62,183 bases of DNA, taken from contig FLMG01002354.1 of assembly GCA_900088475.1 (NCBI GenBank), forward strand, positions 26,430 through 88,612. Direction: 5' to 3'. The notes under the pieces were generated by a model, which did no database searches, was not told where the DNA came from, and was given only the letters and a program-made list of their open reading frames with translations. The first letter of the stretch is position 1. Each line of letters starts with the position of its first letter. Origin of the DNA: Hyphochytrium catenoides. Lineage: Eukaryota; Sar; Hyphochytriomycetes; Hyphochytriales; Hyphochytriaceae. The translations under genes and the position numbers were made by a program. Positions 1 to 12,000 of the stretch are shown here, piece by piece.

Positions 1-3000
1 CCAAGCAGTCCAACTTCATACCAGGTATTGCCAGCTTGATCAAGGATAATGCAGTCCTTTTTCCCGGGAGAGCACCTCAACCCTCTTCCAACCTGCTGGA
101 TAAAGAGCGCCTGGCATATCCAATGTTCAAATCTAATGATCAGGTGCAACCCCACTAATCCAATCCCTAGCCTCACCTTTGACATCGTCGGGCGAAGAAG
201 CAAAAGGGCCTCAACCTTTGGCTCATCGAAACCCTAGCCGTTCAACCATGAGCGAAACAAAGGGCAGTGAGCAGAGGGAAGCTCCAAAGAATTTAGATGT
301 TGGACTGATGTTTATCCAGAGCAACGTTTGAGCCAAATCGTGAAGCTCAACCAGAGATCACAACCTAGAAGATCCCCAGAAGCTAAGAATCAATGGACAC
401 CTCCTGGAGAAATTAGCGGAGCGACTGCAGCACGTCTACTCAAGACACACTTATTGCTTCACGTTACCTCAGAGAGTACGTCAACGGAGGCAATAACGGA
501 GATTTGACGCTTCTGAAACTTTTTATAAACCTCAGCCCTCTCAACCCCGGTCATGCCCCCATGGACGTGCGTAGCCTGGATGCCGTTGGCCTACAATTGG
601 ACCGGGACGGGTTAGTCAAAAGGTGATAAGAAGGCACTTCACTAGTACAACGAACCAAAGCCAGAGTAACAACAATTAAAGGAATTGGCTTTAGAAGAGA
701 GCCTTAGAATTGCCGACTAGCGCATACGGGCCACTTGCCTTGAACTTCTCTGCAACCCTCCTGGCATGGTCAACATTGACGCAGAATGCAATAGTAGACC
801 GAGACGAGCACACCCGCTGCCACTCGTCAAAGATCTCTTGAGCCATCCGATCTGAGTAAGCCCCCACAGGTAGAGTGATCGTAAACCAAAGGACCAAGGT
901 TAGGTTGATTAATTCTTCAGGTGGCAGAAGAGAGATGGAACTTTTTTTGCTTCGCTTTGCTTGCCTGTATTCATCTTGGCCATGTCGCTCTCTCGATAAT
1001 CTAACTGACTAGTCCGCTTCGCGAAGGTGACCGCTTTCTGCACAAGGTTAAGAATCGATAAGACAGATCTTCAGCCACGGGGTGGCGCGTGAAAGAATCT
1101 GAATAATCAAGACTGAGGAAGATCTAGAATGTTTGCCTAGGGACTCTTACTTCTGACGTAAGGCAAGCAAGAGGTATTAGAAGGAGCCTGAGGACGACTC
1201 TCTTTAACAGGTAGAAGTAGTTTGTGAGGGAAAGGTTTCTGACAAATCTAACCTTTTCGAATCCATAGACGACGGGTGGGACCAGCACACCGTCTCGCAC
1301 TAAGTGCGTGATCGATGGTCCAGGAATGTAGGTCTGCAGCAGACAGGGAGAGGATGCGGACTTGTAAGCTTTGTCCAGTTATTATGGATCTGAGAAGTGT
1401 AAGACCTTGAAAACTTGTCCTAAGCTTTCACTCTTTTTTAGTCGAAACGGGGTAGCTGTAAGCCCCAAGATTACTGCTTTCTGCAAAGCCAACACCAGAG
1501 AGAAAGAGGAAGGGTCATTTTAGACAAGACGGTTACTTCATCGCGGGAAGAGCTCTACCCCGTACGAGAAACTTACATCATAGTTCTCTAAAAGAGTCAA
1601 GTAGGAGCTGCTGACCGCTCGGTGGGCCTTGAACAACAGTGGGGTTAGTGGGTCACTTTCTAAGCTGACTTGGGCTTCTCGACTCTCTTTTGCAAACGGA
1701 AATGTGTCTGTTCACGCTCTTTACCTCGTCAAGCACGATTAGTTCCGCTTTAGGAGCCTTCCGGTTGGGCTGTCTGAGGGTTTGTATGGAGGCAATTTGT
1801 ATAGGCTTCGACGGGTCAGCTAGGAGACATCAGCCAGAGGAAAGCGGGAAGTATGAGTTGCGCAGTAATAACGACGCCAGTAGCATATCCCTCTGGTATC
1901 GGCCACAGGAGGGCACAGAACGGGCACCTACCGTGATAGCCGCTTTTAATGAAGCCAAACTCTCCCTCCAAACCACAAGACCGCAGGGCCTCAGCTGTCT
2001 GTCATTTGGCAAGTTACCGGTACGTTCTTAATCTTTCGAGGAGAGAACTTAACTTTGAGCGATGAAGAACGAAGAAGAAGACTCGTTACGAAACTCTGGA
2101 CTCAAAAGATGCCCAGGGATAACCAGACCAAGAAAGAAGAAATGGAGACTTGAGAGCAGTGCGCGGGAGAAGAGGAAGACACCAACCAAGTCTTAACGTA
2201 CCTGAGAAATCAGTTCATTCTTATTGACGACGAAGAGAGAGCGTCTTCCCTACATGCATGATAGGAACGTGTAAGCCACTATTCTAGACGAGGCCTCCTG
2301 TGAGCAAATGTTTGGCTAACCTCCTTCCAATAGTCGTGCATCACAGCGACGGCGACAAGTGTTTTGCCTCCTCCTGTCGGAAGATACAGCAGGAGTCTGT
2401 TATCTCCCGCGTTAGCGTGACTCTTGATATTGTTCACCAGTTCAACCTATAGGAGGTGTTCTTAGTCTCTATCGTGCTTTGCTTTCCAACTATGTGGCAT
2501 AGCTCTACGCCTACTCACCTGATAGTCCCGCAGCGTCCTGGTACCAATCCGGGTAGGTTGCTTGGAGGCTTTTATTGGTAACTTTTCTGCATGTATAAGA
2601 ATCGGTAAGTCGGACTCCTCACAGTTCGTCAGGCAGACCGCCTTACCGTCGGTATCACTGGTGGATGTAGAGCACGTGCTCGGGATCTCTTCTTTCAGCT
2701 GCTCTACAAGTACCTGGGTTCGCTCTCTCACTCCCTTTTCCACCTCAGGGACTTTGATTGGCAGAGGCTTTCGCTCTTTCAGAGACACTCCAGCAATCAG
2801 GTCAGCCAATGAGTCCACGGCTGGGGATGTAAGGTCTCAGCTCCACATCTACTTAAAGGATATGGCAAGCATTCTTTACCTCCATCAGCTTTGACGTCAT
2901 GAAGCTCGCTTGGCGAGCTAGCATTATCCTTGCTGACAGAGAGCTTTTCTAAACGTTCCATTTGGACTCCTAGCTCAGCATCAAAGGCCTCCTGCTCCAA

Positions 3001-3141
3001 GATGCCTAACGCGGGCAATGAGACATACCAATTGGAGCACAAGCTAAAGTGGAAAGTGAGAACAACTTTACCCTTCCTCAGACACTCCCGCAGAATGTCA
3101 ATGGATGCTAGCACTTGCTCTTTCTCCGCGACTGACTCCAT
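1..3141 (-). CDS. SF2 DEAH helicase, Irc3/SSL2 (COG1061) type, partial
   Basis: ATP-dependent superfamily II helicase, incomplete because its 3' end lies beyond position 1. Read on the minus strand, the spliced exons give every core motif in order: Walker A LPTGGGKT (about 2380), the Ia block [13 protein letters not shown] (about 2220), the Ib block IASIQTL (about 1790), LIVLDE/AHR split by an intron (about 1705 and 1655), [10 protein letters not shown] (about 1455), [12 protein letters not shown] (about 1280), motif [14 protein letters not shown] (about 800), SVDVLSE/GFDEPK (about 470 and 230) and QQVGRGLR (about 100). The start ATG is at 3141. Motif spacing and the PTGGGKT and QVGRGLR forms fit the Irc3-like group, whose yeast member acts in mitochondria. 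I see no clear targeting leader, so location is inference. One intron, 591-738, appears to use a GC donor. Several other junctions are approximate. Confidence 0.9.
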
Positions 3142-4119
3142 TTTGAGCCTTGTCGGGATAGCTCGTCCGGAAGCGATATTGCCGAGCCAAGGTAGCTCCT
3201 TATAACTGAAGAACCCGGTTATTAGGAGGAGATCCCCGTAATAGCTTGGGACCCTAATCGGGACCTTTATCTGGGTGCATGGATCCTCCTACGGTGGTAC
3301 CCACTACTAGCGGACCTTCGCCCCAGAGATCGGTTCAACGCTCAGCCGTGGAGCTGCTTACAGGCCTTTATTACGGTCAATCTTCCTAGCCCCGGGAAGG
3401 GCGTCGACGACACTAGGACGTTGTATGAGCAATGAGACCATCTGAACGAGAAGCAGCTTGGCTGACATGCCTGGTGAGGCAGGTTCTTGAGCAAGTGGAA
3501 GACAATGGAGCTTCTATGATGGACGCATCTTACAGATGATGGAAATGTTGGGTAACGGCAAGTGGAGGTAAAAGGGAGGGTTTATGATTGGATAATTGGT
3601 GTTCGTGCCTAGGAAGGAAGCTATCGATCCCTCACCCGTGTTCGCTCGTCATCGCTCGCCGCCACCACGGAGCTGAAGACTGAAGAGAACAGAGTACCTA
3701 TTGTTAGGGGAGCTTGAAAGGCGAAGAACATCTACATCGTGACCATTCTACAGGGAGCCTAAAGCGGAAGAAGCAGAGCATTACCTCCTGTTTCTGGCTC
3801 TCAGACCTTATAGATAGCGGGTGATAGAAGTCTGCAACGGCATTCTTCGCATAGTAAAGGGCTGATCCCTTCTAATCGACGGCCACAAGCATCGAAGCAA
3901 GCAAGTGTAAAGCCCCAAGGAACCTTCCAGTTCTGCTTAGATTGAGAGGAAATTCACTCGAATCTCCAGAGAACGTTAGCAGCGAGCAGTCTAGCTTGCC
4001 CTGGCCTCCTAAGTTTCCGTCCGTTACTGGCGCAAAGCGGGCGTGGTGGGTGACGAGTCACGGTAGTAGGAGTCCATTTCGCCCCTGATAATTAAGGCGG
4101 TGGCTTTCACATTTGTGTC
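3142..4119. other. Intergenic, divergent promoter region
   Basis: This stretch separates the minus-strand helicase from the plus-strand SLC4 gene, so it should hold both promoters. I found no ORF with family resemblance, no RNA gene and no strong repeat. A TGACGTCG sequence sits at the SLC4 start codon itself (around 4120), and TGACGAGTCACGG lies just upstream (4051-4063); both resemble bZIP-type sites, but this is pattern only. Confidence 0.4.
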
Positions 4120-6279
4120 ATGACGTCGCGTGATGGCAAGCCAGATGACCTAGAGGAAGGTGGTCCCTATGACAAAGTCAGGTCCCCCTACCGCAATGCA
4201 GCAGCCGTAGCATCTCCTTCGTCAACGTCTAGTATCCACATGCGACACCGTAGCCCGAAACCTCATGGAACGACCGCCAGGATCGATGGAGGTGCAACAG
4301 CGGAAGATGGCTTAGAGTCGAAGCCAATTCTTGCACAACCTAACTTGTCGTCAACGGAAGCTGGAAATAGTGATGAGGTGCATCCAGGACCATCAGGTGA
4401 ATCGATGGCCGCCGTGAGAAGTGTTACATGGAAAAGGTTGTCGTGGTGGGGCTCAGGGATTCGTGAAGACGTCAAAAGGAGACTACCTTGGTACGTCTCA
4501 GATTGGCAGGACGGTCTTTATTTTGGAGTCTTGGCGGCCGGTCTGCTGATGTTCTTTGCACAAGCAGCACCAGGGATGAGCTTTGGTGAAGCCATGGCAG
4601 AGAGGACTGAGGGTCAGCTTGGGGTTGTGGAGGCGCTGTTGGCGACGGGCATCTGTTCCATCATTTATGCAGTATTAGCTGGCCAACCACTGGTGATCGT
4701 AGGACTCACTGGTCCCTCTACGGTTCTTTATGGTACCGTCTACTTGCTTGCCAAGCAGTTTGACATAGACTTTCTACCATGGATGTTCTGGGTGTGCCTT
4801 TGGTGCTGCCTTATCATGATTGTTCTTGCCGTGGCCAATGCCTCAGATCTGGTGGTGTTTGTTACACGGTTTACCGCTGAGGGCTTCGAGGTGCTGGTGG
4901 CTGTGACATACCTGACGGAAGCAGTGCGAGGCCTGGTACACATCTCTCAAGATGGGTCTCTTTCTAACCTTTTAGGGTCATTGCTGCTGGCTGTGGCTGT
5001 GTTGTATGTCACGATGACGCTGCACGATGCTCGGACTTGGCCATATTTCTCTCCCGTCTTTAGGGAGCTACTGGCCAGCTACGGCGTTACCTTGGCCGTG
5101 GTAGCAGCGACAGGACTTTCCTACATTCCAATGTTTACTGATGCGGACATCGTCAGGCTGAGCGTACCGTCCACCTATGACTGGCAGCCAACCGGTGGTC
5201 GAAGCTGGATTGTCCCTTTCTGGGATGTGGCCGTCGGTCCCATTATGGCGGCCATTGTCCCCGGAGCGCTGATGGCGGTGCTCTACTTCTTTGATACTTC
5301 CGTCTCTGCTATTCTTACACAGCAGCATGAGTTTGGCTTGAAGAAGGGCCCCTCCTATCACTATGATCTCGTGATTCAAGGGGTTCTAGTTCTCGTAGCT
5401 GGGCTACTGGGCCTTCCAGCGGTTAATGGGCTACTGCCACAGTCCCCGCTTCACGTTCGGGCCTTGGCCGACATCAAATACATTCACTTGCCCAATGGAC
5501 AGAGAAAGGAAGTGTATACCTACGTTCATGAAACAAGACTGGCGGCAACACTGCATGCAGCGCTATTTTTTCTCACTCTGGGGTTCATTCAAGTGCCGGC
5601 CACGATCCCGAAGGGCGTCTTCGTCGGGCTCTTTCTCTACTTGGGCTTCTCAACTTTTAGAGATAACAGCTTGGTAGACAGACTTAAACTGCTCCTGGTT
5701 GAGAAAGAGCTGAGGGCTGATCACTGGACGCTTTTAGAAGGAGTACCCTACGACGTGACTGTCAAGTTTACGCTCTGTCAAGCTTTCCTCGTTCTGGTAA
5801 CCTATGTCGTTGGAGAGCACTCTGGGGCCGCAGGCGTCATCTTTCCCCTTTTGGTGGTTCTGATGATTCCTTTCAGATGGCGTGTTCTCCCGCGATTTCT
5901 ACCAGGGAACTACCTCGCAATCCTTGACGGCAGCTTTCTCGAACCCAGTAACAGGTCGGCCGCGGTCGCTGGCCCTTCATCCCTATCGCCAACCCCTGCG
6001 GTACCTCCGCTGGAAGCAGAATTCTTATCTACAGATGCTCGTAATATCACCCATCATCAAGGTCAACATCACCATTCCGAAGCAAATGTTGGCCACATGA
6101 AAAGTCCAGCTCTACATGATGGTAACTTCAATCGAAGCCGATTAATATCGGGAGATTGGATTGAGCCTCTAATTGAGGCGGATTATCCTTCCTTAGCGGC
6201 AGGAGCTTCATGGAATAGTGGAGCAGGCATTATTCCTTCTCCTAAGGCAAAGATAGCGGTTAAGAAGAGCGCTGTGTGA
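4120..6279 (+). CDS. SLC4/BOR-family anion transporter (borate or bicarbonate)
   Basis: A 719-residue protein in a single exon, which is unusual among its intron-rich neighbours. A polar, Ser/Pro-rich N-terminus (about 1-125) leads into the SLC4 membrane core: DWQDGLYFG, then MSFGEAM, GQPLVIVGLTGP, VLYFFDTSVSAILTQQ, SSYHYDL-like PSYHYDL, and LPAVNGLLPQSPLH. These blocks match plant BOR1 closely in order and spacing. About 10-14 membrane segments follow, then a polar tail with a His-rich patch (near residues 645-655). A YIHL sequence directly after the QSPLH block lies where BOR1 has its tyrosine-based sorting motif. The family exports borate in plants and moves bicarbonate in animals and some algae; sequence alone does not decide the substrate. 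The ATG at 4120 is the first in frame. Likely a plasma-membrane protein. Confidence 0.95.
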   Translation: MTSRDGKPDDLEEGGPYDKVRSPYRNAAAVASPSSTSSIHMRHRSPKPHGTTARIDGGATAEDGLESKPILAQPNLSSTEAGNSDEVHPGPSGESMAAVRSVTWKRLSWWGSGIREDVKRRLPWYVSDWQDGLYFGVLAAGLLMFFAQAAPGMSFGEAMAERTEGQLGVVEALLATGICSIIYAVLAGQPLVIVGLTGPSTVLYGTVYLLAKQFDIDFLPWMFWVCLWCCLIMIVLAVANASDLVVFVTRFTAEGFEVLVAVTYLTEAVRGLVHISQDGSLSNLLGSLLLAVAVLYVTMTLHDARTWPYFSPVFRELLASYGVTLAVVAATGLSYIPMFTDADIVRLSVPSTYDWQPTGGRSWIVPFWDVAVGPIMAAIVPGALMAVLYFFDTSVSAILTQQHEFGLKKGPSYHYDLVIQGVLVLVAGLLGLPAVNGLLPQSPLHVRALADIKYIHLPNGQRKEVYTYVHETRLAATLHAALFFLTLGFIQVPATIPKGVFVGLFLYLGFSTFRDNSLVDRLKLLLVEKELRADHWTLLEGVPYDVTVKFTLCQAFLVLVTYVVGEHSGAAGVIFPLLVVLMIPFRWRVLPRFLPGNYLAILDGSFLEPSNRSAAVAGPSSLSPTPAVPPLEAEFLSTDARNITHHQGQHHHSEANVGHMKSPALHDGNFNRSRLISGDWIEPLIEADYPSLAAGASWNSGAGIIPSPKAKIAVKKSAV

Positions 6280-7419
6280 TCAGGATGTTGCGGAAAGCAG
6301 CAGCCCTCTCACAAACGCTAGATGACCACTGACAGTGGTAAAGCAGTCCCTTTAAACTGGTCCAAGCGTGCCGCCACACACAGAGGTCTGGACAAGGTTG
6401 GGCAGGAGATGTGCGTTAATCAGTGATTAAGTTGACAGCACAGTTGCAGCGGCTCTGAAAGGGCCATTGTTGTCCAGGAATGGTCTCCCTGATTATGGGC
6501 TACTGCGCTACAGATATCTTATTAGTGAAGAGCTACCCTTTTTTTGAGCTACTTAGCTGGTGCTTCTGACACCGCCTACGGATAGGTATTTGTTTCCCTT
6601 CCATGTACGAACGATTGAGGCCAACGGCTGCCTTGCGCCTTATGACGTGTAACGAGTGAAATTGTACCTAAGCTCGTGCCGATCTTGAGGATTGACATTA
6701 GAAGGGAATGGCGGTGCACACCCGTAGAAGCATGAGATAGTTTGAATCTGGTGTCTGTTTACCCTTCACCCAGTATTCCTTTCCTCCGGCTCTCGTCCTT
6801 CCATCAGTGGATGGCGGTAGTAGGAGAATGCTATTGTTCGAATGTGCCCTGTCCCTGTCGTGACGAGCTGCGGGTGAGATTCCTACTCTGCAGCTCTACG
6901 AAGCCGATCCAAAGCGGTTCATCGCCACTTCTTCAGTCTTCTCGATGTTGTCAGCGCAAGTCAGAACCTCTTTGAACCCTGTCACAGAACTAAATCTGTA
7001 AAATTGACTTCAATAATTTGCAGCGGATTCTCACCTTGAGAATTTACTTGCAGAACCTCTTTAGTATTCTCACCCCATCGATTCAGCACAGACATGTGAA
7101 TTATACTCGAGGGAGTGAAATAAGCTAACGGAAAGACAAGATTGTTAAAAATTGTGAAAAGCATGGTGTTGAGTGTGAAAAATGAGAGTTGATGAGGAGG
7201 GAGGAAGTGCATCCTCAAGGGATCCAGGAGATGGCGCCAGCTGTCAGTAGAAGAGAAGTGAAGAGCTCCGGTGGCAATAGAGCAGTTAAAGGAAGTGAAG
7301 ACCTCCTCTCAGTCAGAAAGCAGTATACGGCTCGGTAAGGCGGGGCAATAACTACAAGCACCGCCCAAGGGAATAGATACCGGAGCCAATATAATCGACA
7401 GGCCACGGGAGAGAAAAGA
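6280..7419. other. Intergenic between SLC4 and RidA genes
   Basis: Holds the SLC4 3' region and the RidA promoter. Short ORFs on both strands (for example 6742-6975 plus and 7215-7436 minus) have no family resemblance and look like chance. I see no repeat or RNA gene. Confidence 0.4.
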
Positions 7420-8196
7420 ATGGCTCTAAGAGGCACACGCGCCGTCTTGCAGACCCAGCTTGGGTTCAGCCGGAGCAGCGCTCCAGCACTGGCTTTCCAG
7501 CTTCAGTCGAGAGGCGTGCATACTGAGAAGTAAGAGGCTTTTCTTCCTCCTTGTCATCTTCCAATGACATGGATGCTCATATCCTGCTGTCAACCGTTAT
7601 GTAAGGAAAATTGAGGAGCTAGGCTTCAAACTGCCTGTTCCAGCCAAGCCTCAGGGCAACTATATTTCTTGCGTCAAGAGCGGCAAAATGGTATTCACTG
7701 GTAGGTTGCTCTCGTTGTCGCTTGTCTCTGGTTCTCTTAACTGTTTCTACTATGACACAGCTGGCCATCTGCCGCAACCCGCTGGTGGTGAGATCCTCAC
7801 AGGCAAGGTTGGCGCTGATGTTTCCACTGAGCAGGCGTACAAGGCTGCCCAGTACTGTGCCCTAAGCATTCTAGCCACCCTTAAAGGTATTAGAACTGTG
7901 TCCTCTTGGCATTCAGTCTGCTGCTTGGCTCTAACCTTACTCCTATTGACCTTACTTCGCTTTCGCCAGGAGAGCTTGGTGACCTTGACCGAGTGAAGCG
8001 CGTAGTCAAGGTTGTCGGCTTTGTGAACTGTGTGGATGGGTTCAAGGACCAGCCTAAGGTCATTAACGGTGCTTCAGATGTCTTCGGCAAAGTATTCTCT
8101 GGCGAAGTGGGCAAGCACGCCCGCTCGGCAGTGGGAACCAATGCCCTGCCTCTGAATGTCCCTGTGGAGGTGGAGGCAATCGTAGAGTTTGAATGA
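7420..8196 (+). CDS. RidA/YjgF-YER057c-UK114 family protein, organelle-targeted
   Basis: Four exons join in frame: 7420-7529, 7606-7700, 7761-7886 and 7970-8196, giving 185 residues. The first 36 residues are rich in Arg, Ser, Ala and Gln with no acidic residue until the end, like a mitochondrial or plastid presequence. The mature part begins KIEELGFKLP and runs through GNYISCVKSGKMVFTG, AGHLPQ, KVGADVSTEQAYKAAQ, and ends VPVEVEAIVEF, which is the layout of the YjgF-like subgroup with the long N-terminal strand. RidA proteins hydrolyse reactive enamine or imine intermediates from amino-acid metabolism; members of this subgroup are less well defined, so the reaction is inferred. All three introns are GT-AG and 61-83 nt. 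The ATG at 7420 is the first in frame and opens the leader. Confidence 0.93.
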
Positions 8197-9052
8197 ACTA
8201 CTGCACAACGCTCTCTTTGATTGTGATACTCCTATCGTTATTGCTATCCTATACGGTCCAACAACTGTCAACATCCCTATAAGAATAGTAGACTTTTTTT
8301 AGAGCCGCATTAAGTTTCATTCCGTCTCCTATAAGCACCTTGTATGGGCGTACACGGAAAAGGGCCATATCATCTATATCGTTCAACGTGGGCAGCATCA
8401 CTAGTAGGGTGGCCGCGTCCCTCCCTCACAGCTTCCATCTCTTGTTCTTCTACTTCAGCCTACCAGACAACTGAGGTGGAATAAGCTCATGAATGTCACC
8501 CAAGCAAGTGAGGTCAATTCTCTGTGGAGCTTGTAAAGCTCGCTCAAGCAACGAGGTCTGGTCTTGGTGAAGCTTCAAGAATGTGACTAATAAAGCATCT
8601 GAGGCTTTGTGAAGCTCGCTCAAGCAACTGAGGTCAAGTCTCTGTGAAGCTGTGAAGCTCCATATTCATCATACACAGAGCATACACTGTGCAATCGGGA
8701 CACTAGCTGCAGTACCCTATAGTGGCTTTGCATTTTCCCTTCTTTAAAAGGGTCAGCCGCGACAAAAAATCATCTCGATGATCTATCTGAGCCATAAAAT
8801 CTTCTTGAGCTGGGACTAAGAGAGACTTTTCAAGGTCATCAGCCATTGCTGCTGCTTGTTGCATGGGCAAACTGAGAGTCAAGGACTGTGCCTCTCGTCA
8901 TCCTGCCTCAAAGTTGAAGCTTTGCTAGCTGTCAACTACATGCGCCGGTCATATGGGTACCAACGAGCAATAAGCCTCTGGGCCATTAGTGAGCCCAGAA
9001 AGATGTGACCTGCACATTCGATTAGATCCGCAATCACCCTTCTTCCAGAATC
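8197..9052. other. Intergenic between RidA and INTS2
   Basis: Tandemly oriented gap. Apart from the repeat block at 8463-8661 I see no coding potential or RNA gene. It should contain the RidA 3' end and the INTS2 promoter. Confidence 0.4.
8463..8661. repeat. Degenerate direct repeats, unit CAAGCAA(G/C)TGAGGTCAA
   Basis: Three direct copies begin at 8501, 8545 and 8621. Each starts CAAGCAA, continues (with variation) TGAGGTC and ends with AAGCT-rich sequence such as GTGAAGCTCGCT. A weaker copy starts near 8466 (ACAACTGAGGTGG). Copies are about 44, 76 and 41 bp. They lie between the RidA stop and the INTS2 start, with no ORF across them. Function unknown. Confidence 0.6.
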
Positions 9053-12000
9053 ATGGACGCCAAGGGTACTCAGGGCATCCGGGCGCGGCTTAACTCCCAG
9101 CAGGAGGTGAAAGATGAGCACCAAATTGAGACTGATGCTGATGTAGGCAGAGTCTATGACAAGCTACTGAGAGGAGACTGGCATCTGATTCGTCCTGAAG
9201 AACGCGTGGAGCCGTTCTTGCCCTATCTTGTGCTGCTCATGCTTTTGCGAGATGAAGCCCACATGGACGAGGAGGAAGAGGATGCTTCCCTCGCTGAACA
9301 GGCAGCAGGCTTGGACGCCCTTCTCGTCCGCCATCCTCAGGTAGCTTATGTCACTTTGCACTCTGTCACCTTCAAGCGACGGCCTACTTAACATTATTAC
9401 TCCCGACTGCAAGCCTTTCCGCGGTCGCTTCCTTCTCTCCCCTTTGCAGCTTCTGGCTCTTGCTCGTTTGCGATGAACACCTAGCATGTCGACCCTCATC
9501 TTTGCGCCTCTTCCTCGACTAATCACCTTCTATTACGTCCCTCCAAGGTCAACAAGGTCCAAGAATACCTTACATTCGAGGCCAGGACAGCTGTCAGGTC
9601 CATACTAGAAGGCAATACTCCCTCGAATGTTCCCTTGTCAGCCTCCTGGCACTCTGTAGAGGTCTTTCCTAGCCTTTCAGCGATAGAAAAGCTCAAGAAT
9701 GTCACTTCAGAGATACAACGGCTCTTACAGATAATCTCATCCCAGGAAAGCGAGGTGCCAGACCTAAAACAAAGTCTCCGCGAAGTCTCTCTGTCCCCGC
9801 TCTTGACGACCTTCATCTTCGAAGAGTTGCAAATCCTTCTCCCTGCAATCTACTTTGCAAAGGGCGAGCCTTCGTTTCTCCGTCATCTCGTGCAGCTCTG
9901 CTTTATCATGGATGACTCCAATCGTCTGCTTGTCTCTCTCTTGCTAAATTGTCCTCAAGAGCGAGCGGAGGTAGTGGAGAAGGTGTTAGAAGAGGTTAAG
10001 CACTGTCAGAGACTGTCAGGGTACCATTTCCTGGGATCTCGAGGAACTGAGTTCTTCTTCACCGTAGCCAAGATCTCTCCCAACTCTGCTTCATTCCTCA
10101 GAGCCATGCTGGTGCGGACGAAGCAGCTGCCCGACCTAATAGTCAAAATAACGGTAGAGGTGCTGGGAGATGAAGTTTCATTCTTGGAAGAAGTTTTAGC
10201 GGACGTCCAAACAAAGGGAGATTCAAATAACAAAGTGGCGGCTCATTGGCTCCTTTCTCGCCTGGCTTCTAAGACCAAGGAGGAGAAGGGTGACGTTGAC
10301 CTCTCGAAGAAGCTTTTGTCATCTCTTTCAGCTGCGGAAACGACGAGCGGGAATCTTGGGGACATAGTGAGGAGGCTCAGGTTTCTAGCAATACTCTACG
10401 GGCTCCTAGGGAAGACCTGCACTGAAGCTGAAGCGAAGAGTATTTGCCAGATCGTCGGGCAACTTTGCAAGCTCAAAGGAAACGCCACTTCCTCTTCTTC
10501 TTTTTCAAGCCCTACTACCGCGCTATTCCAGACGGCTTTCGCCCTGGTAATAATCTCAACGGCATGCAGGTTGCAGTCCAACAATGCACCGGACATGACT
10601 TACTATTCAATCGTGGATGCTACCCTTAGGTATGTTAGTTACAAGCATCCAGTGTTGCCTATCGCAATTATCTTAGGGACTTTCTACGACTACACTCTCT
10701 TTCTCCCTCGTCATTGAAGCCGAACCACCTGCTCTCTCTGACCTGGAAGCTGCTACTGTTGAACCAATGTTACTTACGGCTTTGGTCCGAGTCTTTCTGT
10801 TGTCTATCGGCACGGATTATCGTCAGTGGGGAGTTATCGGCCCAGTTATAACATTGCTGTTTTTCAGAGCGTTATTCAACACGGGTTCCATTCGCGGCTG
10901 CATGCTGGTGGTGGCCCTCTACTTTCATTACGGGCAATTACTTCTAGTGTTTAATCTTTTGGGAACAGCTGTCCAAGCTCGACTGGAGCACCTCAGTCCT
11001 GACGGTATAGATTGACAAGAATCCTGCTTCGTTAAACGACCTGCGTCTCTGCTCTTGAACTGGAACCTCTTCCAAAATGGGTAAACCCATCTATCACGTC
11101 ATGGGTTCAGCCTCCATCTGATTGCCATATTATTCTTTCCTCTGCTTCACGGTCCTCTTAAGCCGAAGCAATGCCTGTCCAGAAGTTCCGTCCCTCAATG
11201 ATCATTTGCCACTGTTGCACCACCTTCTCTTCTTATTGTACCCCTCGTTTGTAGCCCTTCAACGTGTTGGGGATGTTCTGTACAAGCCTCTATTCACAGA
11301 AGGCGTAATCGTCAGAGAGGCGGCATCTCTTCCAGGCGTGGCTGGTAGCAGCAGGCTTGGAGAGCACGAGTTGGATGGGGAGGACGAGATTCTAGAGGCA
11401 GAGGCAACCGTCACCGTGGTCTATCTGCTCCTGAAGGAGAAGATTTTTGTAAAGAATAAGGCACGATACCTCGTATTTGTCTCCCTCCCTCTGGATCGAT
11501 TATGTTATAATCTCTTGCTGCCTGCCTCCAGCTCGTGTCTTTCTTTATCTATATCCACCGAACTAAAATGTCTCAGGAAGACTGTGCATTCCCCTAAACT
11601 TGCCACTCCTTTCGCATTCCCAGGTTGACTGCAGCGGTTATATTTTGCGGCAGCTCCAAGCTTCCTCGCCACCATCACATCCTCTAGTTCCGGAGCTACT
11701 GCTTTTATATGCCGATGCTTGCGGAGTGGAGGCCTCAGCTAGAGCGAAAGCTAAGCCGGTAAAGGCTATCTTTATGGTCTCCTTCCTCCGCTCCACCTTT
11801 GTCTGAAGGTGTTGCTCATTTGAAGTCCGTTCCTTCCTTCCGTTCAATTGAAGCTTATTGCATAGTCTTGAAGGTCTTGGATGTGGTCTGCCTCATGAAC
11901 TTATTTGCTTTGGCTCCTTGTTGATGATCAGGCGGAGCCTGTTATGAATGCAATCCCTGAAGGCAGCGTGAAGACTATTGTGAGTTCTCTCTCTTCCCTT

